Source: JAJFUV01 sp964384215
Lineage (GTDB): Bacteria; Acidobacteriota; Terriglobia; Bryobacterales; Bryobacteraceae
Length of the DNA: 64,000 nt
Direction: 5' to 3'
Assembly: GCA_964384215.1 (NCBI GenBank)
Contig: CAYLLB010000023.1
Span: 1 to 64,000, forward strand
Shown here in pieces: positions 45,260 to 52,373 of this stretch. Each line of letters starts with the position of its first letter. Position 1 is the first letter of the stretch. The notes under the pieces were generated by a model. That model was not told the DNA's origin and made no database searches. It worked only from the letters and a program-made list of their open reading frames with translations. Position numbers and translations under genes: made by a program.

Positions 45260-46336
45260 ATGACCGACCGGGAACGTTTCCACGCCTCGATGCAGTACGG
45301 CGCGGTTGACCGCGCGCCCTTCCACGAATTTCCCTGGCCCACCTGGCCCGAAACCGATGAGCGGTGGGCCGCCGAAGGCGGCTACGACCCTCAGCACACC
45401 AGCTTCGGCTGCGATAAGTGGGTGATCGAGTTCAAGTGGTTCTATCCGACCCCCCCGTTCGATCGCGAAGTCCTCAGCGAAGACGAGAACACGGTCACCT
45501 ACGTCGAAAGCCAGGGCATCGTGGTGCGGGAATTCAAGAACAACCCGCTCAGCTCGATGCCGCAATTCGTGCGTTTCCCGGTCCAGACGCGCGACGAGTT
45601 CCGCAAGTTCTGGCGCGAGCGCATGCAGCCGGATCTGGCGGCGCGCATCGGGCCGGACTGGCGCGCCCAGATGAGGAAGTTCAAGGACCGCGACTACCTG
45701 TTCGTAGTGCTGGCGGACCGCTGGGGCGGTTTCTTCGGCGGCCCACGCAACCTGGTGGGCGTCGAAACGCTCTGCATGATGTTTCGCGACGACCCCGCCT
45801 TCGTCGAAGAGATGATGGACGCAACAGCCGATTTCCTCATCGCCATGCTCGGTCAAATGCTTGAGGAAACCTCCATCGACGTGCTGGGTTTCTGGGAGGA
45901 CATGGGCTACAAGTCGGGGCCGCTGATTTCTCCCGCCATGGTGAAGAAGTTCATGGCGCCGCGCTACCGGCGCGTAGTCGATTTCGCCCGCGCGCACGGC
46001 GTGCAGTGGTTCTGCCTGGACAGCGACGGCAAGGTGGATTCACTAGTGCCTATCTGGCTCGACGCCGGCATCGACATCCTCTATCCCTTCGAAGTGCAGG
46101 CCGGCATGAATGTCGTTGAGCTTCGCAAGCGCTTCGGACGTGACCTCCGTATGTGGGGCGGAGTCGACAAGCGCGCTTTGCTGCACGGCCGCGCGGAGAT
46201 CGAAGCGGAAGTCGATCGACTGCGAGATCTTATCCATGACGGCGGCTACGTCCCCATGCTGGACCACAGCGCGCCGCCAGACATTTCTTACGCGAACTAC
46301 TGTTACTACATGGAACGGCTCAAAGCGGCCCTATAA
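45260..46336 (+). CDS. UroD-fold protein lacking the zinc Cys motif
   Basis: From ATG 45260 the product is 358 residues, opening TDRERFHASMQYGAVDRAPF, typical of the UroD family. It keeps the barrel strands (LADRWGGFFGGPRNLVG; IDVLGFWEDMGYKSGPLIS; IDILYPFEVQAG; LRMWGGVDKRAL), but the place of the H-x-C-G motif is FCLDSDGKVD, without the zinc ligands of corrinoid methyltransferases. It is unlikely to be true HemE. Different in detail from the protein at 12377-13618, so the two are not duplicates. The function is unknown. Confidence 0.85.
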   Translation: MTDRERFHASMQYGAVDRAPFHEFPWPTWPETDERWAAEGGYDPQHTSFGCDKWVIEFKWFYPTPPFDREVLSEDENTVTYVESQGIVVREFKNNPLSSMPQFVRFPVQTRDEFRKFWRERMQPDLAARIGPDWRAQMRKFKDRDYLFVVLADRWGGFFGGPRNLVGVETLCMMFRDDPAFVEEMMDATADFLIAMLGQMLEETSIDVLGFWEDMGYKSGPLISPAMVKKFMAPRYRRVVDFARAHGVQWFCLDSDGKVDSLVPIWLDAGIDILYPFEVQAGMNVVELRKRFGRDLRMWGGVDKRALLHGRAEIEAEVDRLRDLIHDGGYVPMLDHSAPPDISYANYCYYMERLKAAL

Positions 46337-47152
46337 GGACAGTCGGAATCGCGCCCCGAGCAAGGTGCAGGAGGTCCCGGCACGAAGCCGGGAAACCATG
46401 CCCGCTGGAATCAGCCATGCATCGCCGGCCTTGAACCCGGCGGCGTCGAGAAACCCAGTTCCGTCCAGCACAATCAGGATCAGCCCGCCCGCCAACTCGC
46501 AGCCGTCCTCCGCCGTCACTCGCAACCGCTCCACCGCGAAATGCCCGCATTGGACAAGCAACTCGCGGTCCCCAGCGACCGTCCCCGGCTCAACTCTCAG
46601 AGGGCCTGGCCGTAAGTGGGCGACATCCACGGCTTTTTCCACATGCAATTCGCGAGGGCGGCCGTAGTCATACAACCGGTAAGTAACGTCGGAATTCTGC
46701 TGGATTTCGCAGAGCGCAATTCCCGCACCGATGGCGTGAATCACTCCCGCGGGTGTGAACAGCACATCGCCCGCCGATACCGGCACCCAGTTGAGCAGAC
46801 TCTCTATTTCTCCGGACAGCGCCGCTTCACGGAGGCGTTCGCGCGAAACCGGTTCGCGCAAACCGTGGGCAATTCGCGCGCCAGGCTCGGCCCGCAAAAT
46901 CACCCACATCTCCGTCTTCCCGCAGGAATCCTCATGCTGCCGTGCGTACTCGTCGCCCGGATGTACCTGCACGGAAAGCGCCTCGCTTGTGTAGAGGAAC
47001 TTCACCAGCAGCGGCAACCGGACGCTTTCTGGATGCTCGAGCCAGATTTCGCCGATCTTCTCCTCCACGTCGCGGTGCCAGGGCTCCAGCTTCGTCACGC
47101 CCCAAACTTTGGGAACCGGCCTCGGAACCAAACGCACCGCGGCGGAGTCCAT
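46331..47152 (-). CDS. manA: Mannose-6-phosphate isomerase, type I
   Basis: The ATG at 47152 overlaps the aminotransferase stop (TGATG) and gives 273 residues. Cupin motifs QVHPGDEYARQHED, KTEMWVIL, PAGVIHAIGAGI and QNSDVTYRLYDYGR hold the zinc and active-site residues of bacterial class I isomerases. It links fructose 6-phosphate to mannose 6-phosphate. Its 3' end overlaps the convergent UroD-fold gene by 6 nt. A longer frame exists but lies within the aminotransferase gene. Confidence 0.93.
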   Translation of the reverse strand: MDSAAVRLVPRPVPKVWGVTKLEPWHRDVEEKIGEIWLEHPESVRLPLLVKFLYTSEALSVQVHPGDEYARQHEDSCGKTEMWVILRAEPGARIAHGLREPVSRERLREAALSGEIESLLNWVPVSAGDVLFTPAGVIHAIGAGIALCEIQQNSDVTYRLYDYGRPRELHVEKAVDVAHLRPGPLRVEPGTVAGDRELLVQCGHFAVERLRVTAEDGCELAGGLILIVLDGTGFLDAAGFKAGDAWLIPAGMVSRLRAGTSCTLLGARFRLSL

Positions 47153-48339
47153 CAGGAAGCACCTCGCACGAACTTCTCCAGGCGGTCCATGCCGCGTTCC
47201 AACTGCGCCATCGAGGCGGCATAGGAAATACGGATGTGCTCCGAGGTGCCGAAAGCGTCGCCGGGCACAACAGCAAGTAGTTCCTGCTCCAGCAGGCGCG
47301 AGGCAAAATCGCTCGCGTTGGCGCACGCCATCCGCGTCATGGCTTCGTTGACATTCGGGTAGACGTAAAAAGCGCCTTGTGGAGGGCGAATGGACATGCC
47401 CGGCATGGCGGTCAGCCGCGACAGTACATACTCGCGCCGCCCGCGGTATTCAGCCAGCATGCGGGCAACCGAGTCCTGCGGCCCGCTCAGAGCCTCCAGA
47501 GCCGCCGCCTGCGCCACGGATGTCGGACTGGTGGTGGTGTGGCTCTGCAGCCGCGTCATGGCGCGGATCAGCGGTTCCGGTGCCAGCCCGTAGCCGATGC
47601 GCCACCCCGTCATGGCGTAAGTCTTCGACACCGAACCCGAAATGATCAGGTTCTCATGCGCCGCCTTGTGCGAGCCGGCCGAATAGAGTGGCGCGTCGTA
47701 CAGGAAACGCGCGTAGCTCTCATCGCTCAACACCCAAATGCCGCGCGCGTGCGCCAGGTCCAGGATGGCTTCGAATTCCGTCTTTTCGACAACCGCGCCC
47801 GTGGGGTTTGACGGCGAGTTGATGATAATCAAGCGTGTGCGCGCCGTAAGCGCGGCTTCGATCAGCGCCGCCGTCACGCGGAATCCATCGGATTCAAGGG
47901 TCTGCACGTAGACCGGCCGCCCGCCGGCATACTCCACCACGTCGCGGTATGTCATCCAGAAAGGCACTGGGATTACGGCTTCGTCGCCCGGATCGACGAG
48001 CGACTGGATGGCGTTGAATATGACGTGTTTTCCCCCCACCGAGATCATGCACTCTTCAGGTGCGTACCGGGAGCCGAAATCGGCCTCGTGCCGCCGGCAA
48101 ACGGCCTCGCGCAGCTCGGGAATCCCGCCGATAGCCGTATAGCGCGTGAAGTTCCGCTCAATGGCCGCTAACGCCGCGCGCTTGGCGTTGTCCGGAGTCG
48201 GAAAATCCGGTTCGCCTACGCCAAGATCGACCACGTCCGCACCCTGCCTGCGCAAACGCTCGGCGGCGGCAGCCGCTTTCGCGGTCGAGGAGAGCTTTAT
48301 GGAACCAAGGCGTTCGGACAGACGCATTTCGGCGGTCAT
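47152..48339 (-). CDS. PLP-dependent aminotransferase (aspartate aminotransferase Ib-like)
   Basis: The 395-residue protein is a class I/II aminotransferase with DLGVGEPDFPTP, the YTAIGGIPELREAV segment, IINSPSNPTGAV and the Schiff-base Lys in SGSVSKTYAMTGWRIG, plus the C-terminal RISYAASM with the carboxylate Arg. Sequence style fits the thermophile-type aspartate aminotransferases (subgroup Ib), which also use prephenate in some species. It overlaps coaD upstream (ATGA) and manA downstream. Confidence 0.92.
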   Translation of the reverse strand: MTAEMRLSERLGSIKLSSTAKAAAAAERLRRQGADVVDLGVGEPDFPTPDNAKRAALAAIERNFTRYTAIGGIPELREAVCRRHEADFGSRYAPEECMISVGGKHVIFNAIQSLVDPGDEAVIPVPFWMTYRDVVEYAGGRPVYVQTLESDGFRVTAALIEAALTARTRLIIINSPSNPTGAVVEKTEFEAILDLAHARGIWVLSDESYARFLYDAPLYSAGSHKAAHENLIISGSVSKTYAMTGWRIGYGLAPEPLIRAMTRLQSHTTTSPTSVAQAAALEALSGPQDSVARMLAEYRGRREYVLSRLTAMPGMSIRPPQGAFYVYPNVNEAMTRMACANASDFASRLLEQELLAVVPGDAFGTSEHIRISYAASMAQLERGMDRLEKFVRGAS

Positions 48340-48851
48340 CGTCTTTCCTGTTTGTCCCCCAGCAACCGGTCCCGTAAACGCGCTTCGACCAGCGGCGGCA
48401 CCAATCCCGAAATGTTCCCACCCAGGCCGATCACCTGCTTGACCAGCCGCGAACTGACGAAGCTGTAAGCCTCGCCCGCCATGAGGAATACCGTTTCGAT
48501 GTCCGGGCGCAGACGACGATTCATCAGCGCCATCTGCAGTTCATATTCGTAGTCCGAAATGGCGCGTATGCCGCGCAGCAAGGCCGTGGCGCCGCGCTGG
48601 GAAGCATAGTCGACCAGCAAGCCGTTGAACGAGTCCACTTCCACGTTCGGATAAGCTTTCACCGACTGCGCCAACATCTCCCTGCGCTCAGCCACGCTGA
48701 ATAATGGCTCTTTGGCGTCGTTGCTGAGAATGGCTACGATCAGCCGGTTGAAAAGCCGCGAGCCGCGTTCGATCAAGTCCAAATGACCGTAAGTGATAGG
48801 ATCGAAAGAGCCAGGATAGATGGCCACGGAACCTTGATTGGGATTGGGCAA
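48336..48851 (-). CDS. coaD: Pantetheine-phosphate adenylyltransferase
   Basis: The 171-residue product has the CoaD motifs AIYPGSFDPITYGHLDLIER (ATP site), LLRGIRAISDYEYELQMA, and SFVSSRLVKQV. It makes dephospho-CoA in the cytosol. The start is TTG at 48851, with GGAG about 8 nt upstream; GTG at 48827 is an alternative that trims 8 residues. It is the first gene of the coaD-aminotransferase-manA unit, whose joining points all overlap. Confidence 0.95.
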   Translation of the reverse strand: MPNPNQGSVAIYPGSFDPITYGHLDLIERGSRLFNRLIVAILSNDAKEPLFSVAERREMLAQSVKAYPNVEVDSFNGLLVDYASQRGATALLRGIRAISDYEYELQMALMNRRLRPDIETVFLMAGEAYSFVSSRLVKQVIGLGGNISGLVPPLVEARLRDRLLGDKQERR

Positions 48852-48916
48852 GAGGTATCTCCGTTACTAGCCGAGGTTCTACTCAATTCTAGCGAACATT
48901 GGAGGCGAGTCTCACT

Positions 48917-50824
48917 ATGGATGACCGGATTTATGACGTCCGCACCCGCGTTCCAGGCCCCCGGGGAGCGCTGCCCCTGACGCCGGACCTGCTCCGCAAT
49001 CATCCCTCGGGCGACGTCTTCGGTTGGACCATGGATGCCGCCATGGGTTGGGATCCCTCCAAGCTGGGTTCGCCCGAAGTGCTGATCCTCAGCACGCACG
49101 GCGGTTTCCGTGCCCCCGATGGCACGCCTATCGCGCTCGGCTACCACACGGGGCACTACGAGGTCGGCCTGCTGGTGGAGGCCGCTGCGCGCGAGTTGAA
49201 GGAGCGCGGTGCTGTGCCTTTCGCCGGCTATTGCACCGATCCCTGCGACGGCCGCACGCAGGGCACCGCGGGTATGTTCGACAGCTTGGCCTACCGCAAC
49301 GACGCCGCCACGGTCCTCGGCCGCCTGATCCGGTCGCTGCCCACGAGGAGCGGAGTCGTGGGCATCGCCACCTGCGATAAGGGTTTGCCGGCCATGATGA
49401 TGGCTCTGGCGGCCGCGCGCGATCTACCGTGTGTGCTGGTGCCGGGCGGCGCCACCCTGGGCCCCGAAAAAGGCGAGGACGCCGGACAGGTGCAGTCGAT
49501 CGGCGCACGCTATTCGCAAGGCGAAATCTCGCTCGAATACGCCGCCGAGGTCGCCTGCCGGGCCTGCGCGTCCCCCGGCGGCGGCTGCAATTTTCTGGGA
49601 ACCGCTGGAACGTCGCAGGTGATCGGTGAAGCGCTCGGCATGACCATTCCGCACGCGGCGCTGGCACCCAGCGGCCACCCGGTCTGGCTCGACATGGCGC
49701 ACCGATCCGCCCAGGCTGTGCTTACTCTCATCGGGCGCGGCATCCACATGAAGGACATCCTCACCCAGGCAAGCGTGCGCAACGCGATGGTGGTGCATGC
49801 AGCCTTCGGCGGCTCCACCAACCTGATCCTGCACCTGCCCGCCATCGTCTTTTCCGCTGGCCTGGCGCGCCCCGGCGTGGCCGATTGGATCGAAGTAAAT
49901 CGCCAGACGCCGCGCCTGGTCGATGTCCTGCCTAACGGGCCGCGCAACCATTTCACCGTGGAAGTGTTCCTGGCCGGCGGCGTCCCCGAGGTGATGCTGC
50001 ATCTGCGGCGGGCCGGGTTGCTCGATCTGAAAGCCATGACCGTGAGCGGCCGCACGCTGGGTGAAAACCTCGACGAGTGGGAAGGTTCCGAACGCCGCGC
50101 CAAACTTCGCGCCACGCTCAAAGACCGTAACGGCATCGACCCGGACGACGTCATCTTCTCGCCCGATGAAGCGCGCCGGCGTGGCATCACGTCCACCGTG
50201 TGCTTCCCCACCGGCAACCTTGCCCCGGAAGGTTCGGTGGTGAAGTGCACCGCAATCGACCCGAGCGTAGTGGACACCGACGGCGTCTACCGCAAACGCG
50301 GACCGGCTCGCGTGTTCACTACCGAGGCCGCAGCCATCGAAGCCGTCAAGGCTGGCGAAATCCAGCCCGGCGACATCCTGGTGCTCGCCGGCCGCGGGCC
50401 CATGGGCACCGGCATGGAGGAGACCTTCCAACTAACGAGCGCGCTCAAGTACCTGAGCTACGGCAAACAGATCGCGCTCATCACCGATGCCCGTTTCAGC
50501 GGCGTCTCCACGGGTGCCTGCATCGGCCACGTCTCACCCGAAGCACTCGCCGGCGGTCCCATCGGCAAGCTGCGCGACGGCGACATGATCGAAATTGTGA
50601 TCGACCGCGTGCGCCTGGAGGGCAGAATCAACCTGGCCGAACAAAACGCCGAAAAGATACTGGCTGAACGCCCGCCTCACCCGGGGCTTGCACCCGACGA
50701 GCGCCTGCCCGATGCAACGCGGCTATGGGCCGCTCTTCAGCAGGTAAGTGGGGGAAGTTGGGGCGGCGCGGTGTATGACGTCGAAGCCATCCTACGTGCT
50801 CTCGGCGTCAACCCGGCGTCGTAA
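48917..50824 (+). CDS. IlvD/Edd-family dehydratase, YjhG (xylonate dehydratase)-like
   Basis: The ATG at 48917 (GGAGG at 48901-48905) gives 635 residues. The Fe-S cysteines typical of the IlvD/Edd family are in CTDPCDGRTQGT, CDKGLPAMMMALA and GGGCNFLGTAGTSQ, and the C-terminal domain ends in ARFSGVSTGACIGHVSPEA. The longer N-terminus (GWTMDAAMGWDP; LSTHGGFRAPDGTPIALGYHTGH) is characteristic of the YjhG/YagF branch, which dehydrates D-xylonate and related sugar acids rather than dihydroxy-acids. Its 3' end overlaps the thiE gene by 33 nt. Confidence 0.9.
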   Translation: MDDRIYDVRTRVPGPRGALPLTPDLLRNHPSGDVFGWTMDAAMGWDPSKLGSPEVLILSTHGGFRAPDGTPIALGYHTGHYEVGLLVEAAARELKERGAVPFAGYCTDPCDGRTQGTAGMFDSLAYRNDAATVLGRLIRSLPTRSGVVGIATCDKGLPAMMMALAAARDLPCVLVPGGATLGPEKGEDAGQVQSIGARYSQGEISLEYAAEVACRACASPGGGCNFLGTAGTSQVIGEALGMTIPHAALAPSGHPVWLDMAHRSAQAVLTLIGRGIHMKDILTQASVRNAMVVHAAFGGSTNLILHLPAIVFSAGLARPGVADWIEVNRQTPRLVDVLPNGPRNHFTVEVFLAGGVPEVMLHLRRAGLLDLKAMTVSGRTLGENLDEWEGSERRAKLRATLKDRNGIDPDDVIFSPDEARRRGITSTVCFPTGNLAPEGSVVKCTAIDPSVVDTDGVYRKRGPARVFTTEAAAIEAVKAGEIQPGDILVLAGRGPMGTGMEETFQLTSALKYLSYGKQIALITDARFSGVSTGACIGHVSPEALAGGPIGKLRDGDMIEIVIDRVRLEGRINLAEQNAEKILAERPPHPGLAPDERLPDATRLWAALQQVSGGSWGGAVYDVEAILRALGVNPAS

Positions 50825-51430
50825 TTCCCTGGCGGCCTGTTCCGGATCCACGGCTCCGCAAATCGCCGAAACCACGGCGACACCGTCGGCACCGGCACGG
50901 ATTACCTCCGCTGCGTTCGCCGCCGAGATGCCGCCGATTCCCACCAGCACCTGGCGCGAAACCGTGCGCAGCCGCCGGAGCCCGTCAAGCCCCCACTCCG
51001 GGGCCGTGTCCGTTTTGGTGGGTGTCGAAAACACGGGGCTGACACCGTAATATGCCGCGCCCAACCCCTCGGCTTCCGCAGCCTGTTCCATCGTTTCAAT
51101 CGAAAGCCCGATCAGGGCCTCCGGGCCGAGCAACCTGCGCGCATCGCGGAAATCCATGTCCGATTGCCCGATGTGCACACCATCGGCGCCCACGGCCAGC
51201 GCCACATCCACGCGGTCGTTTATGATCAGGGGGACCGCGAACGGCTCCAGCAGCTTCTTCAGTCTCCGGCCAAGTTCCACAAACTCTCGCGTGCCGCACT
51301 CTTTTTCACGAAGTTGTACTGCTGTGACACCGCCGCGCACGGCGGCGCACACGAGGTCTTCAATCGGTCGCGCGCCCGCAATGTGGCGGTCCGTTACGAG
51401 GTACAGACGCCAGTCGGCGGGCCGCTTCAT
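50792..51430 (-). CDS. thiE: Thiamine-phosphate synthase
   Basis: The 212-residue protein has the ThiE barrel motifs: LYLVTDRHI, AVQLREKE (pyrophosphate site), LIINDRVDVALAVGADGVHIGQSD, YGVSPVFSTPTKTD and GIGGISAANA. It joins HMP-pyrophosphate to thiazole phosphate. Its ATG overlaps the thiM stop, so the two salvage genes are coupled. A longer reading frame reads antiparallel to thiM and was ignored. Confidence 0.95.
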   Translation of the reverse strand: MKRPADWRLYLVTDRHIAGARPIEDLVCAAVRGGVTAVQLREKECGTREFVELGRRLKKLLEPFAVPLIINDRVDVALAVGADGVHIGQSDMDFRDARRLLGPEALIGLSIETMEQAAEAEGLGAAYYGVSPVFSTPTKTDTAPEWGLDGLRRLRTVSRQVLVGIGGISAANAAEVIRAGADGVAVVSAICGAVDPEQAARELRRRVDAEST

Positions 51431-52227
51431 GATTCCTCGGCGCGCAGGCGGCGCTGGATGTCGGCTTCCTGCACGAGGTACAACGCGTCGAGAAAGCGCA
51501 TTTGGAAACTGCCCGGCCCCGCAGCGCGTTCGGCCGCCATCTCGCCCGCGATGCCCATGACGGCCATGGCATGAGCGGCCGCCTCCCTCGCCGACGGATT
51601 CACCGCCGCGAAGGCGCCCACCAGTGCCGTCGCCGTGCAGCCGAGACCAGTCACGCGGGGCATCATCGGATGCCCGTTGTGGATGCAGGCGAGGCTGTCG
51701 CCGGCAACGATCAAGTCCGTCGCGCCGCTCACCACGACCACGCACCGGCAGCGTTCCGAAAGGCTTCTCGCAGCATCCAAGGCCTGGTCCGGCATGTGTG
51801 TGCTGTCGACGCCTCTGGTGCTTTCCCCGGCGCCGGCGAGGGCCCGAATCTCGCTCGCGTTGCCGCGGACAATGGCGGGTTCGGCTTCTTTGAGCAGCCG
51901 CTCGGCCGTCTCCGTACGAAACCTCGTGGCGCCCGCGCCCACCGGGTCGAGCACGACCGGAATCGAGCGCTTCCGGGCCGCACCTGCCGCTTTCACCATG
52001 GCTTCGATCCACGCCGCGCTGAGCGTCCCGATGTTCAGCACCAGCGCGCCCGCCATCGACGCCATTTCTTCGACCTCTTCGATCGCGTGCGCCATCACGG
52101 GACTCGCTCCGATCGCCAACAACGCGTTGGCGCTCGAGTTCATCACCACGTAGTTCGTAATGTTGTGTATTAGCGGCGCCGTGGAGCGGATACGCTCCAC
52201 GTCCCGCCATATGGCCTCGTAATTCAT
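51427..52227 (-). CDS. thiM: Hydroxyethylthiazole kinase
   Basis: The 266-residue product shows ThiM motifs: PLIHNITNYVVMN, LLAIGASPVMAHA, VLDPVGAGATRF and the GTGLGCTATALVGAF-type anion-hole loop (TGLGCTATALVGAF). It phosphorylates the thiazole for salvage. The 146-nt spacer before it lacks a TPP riboswitch that I can recognise; it holds the inverted repeat described separately. Confidence 0.94.
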   Translation of the reverse strand: MNYEAIWRDVERIRSTAPLIHNITNYVVMNSSANALLAIGASPVMAHAIEEVEEMASMAGALVLNIGTLSAAWIEAMVKAAGAARKRSIPVVLDPVGAGATRFRTETAERLLKEAEPAIVRGNASEIRALAGAGESTRGVDSTHMPDQALDAARSLSERCRCVVVVSGATDLIVAGDSLACIHNGHPMMPRVTGLGCTATALVGAFAAVNPSAREAAAHAMAVMGIAGEMAAERAAGPGSFQMRFLDALYLVQEADIQRRLRAEES

Positions 52228-52250
52228 CTTTCTAACACCACCCTAATACA

Positions 52251-52340
52251 AAAACCTCGTCAGCCTGAACTGTGTAGGTTTTCTTAAGCTATCAAATGCG
52301 GCGGCAGAAAAAACTACGCAGTTCAGGCTGACGGGGTTTT
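52251..52340. repeat. 90-nt element with 27-bp terminal inverted repeats
   Basis: Arms at 52251-52277 and 52314-52340 are complementary at 25 of 27 positions, the other two being G-T wobble pairs. The loop is 36 nt. It lies between the divergent thiM and ileS start codons, so it is not a normal terminator. It could be a miniature inverted-repeat element, a remnant of transposon ends, or a folded regulatory RNA. I see no second copy in this window. Confidence 0.85.
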
Positions 52341-52356
52341 GGCGTATCAGCCGCGC

Positions 52357-52362
52357 TACAAT
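52357..52362 (+). promoter_or_regulatory. -10 box TACAAT of ileS
   Basis: GCGCTACAAT ends 11 nt before the ileS ATG, just after the inverted repeat. No T-box leader or other attenuator is possible in so short a leader. Confidence 0.55.
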
Positions 52363-52373
52363 GAAGTTTCCCC

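Noticed and set aside
51431..52210. Long N-terminal extension of thiE
   Set aside because: It reads through thiM in another frame; ThiE family length and the ATGA overlap support 51430 as the start.
52228..52373. TPP riboswitch upstream of thiM
   Set aside because: The conserved CUGAGA and CCUGAUCUGG-type elements of the TPP aptamer are not present; the structure here is a plain inverted repeat.
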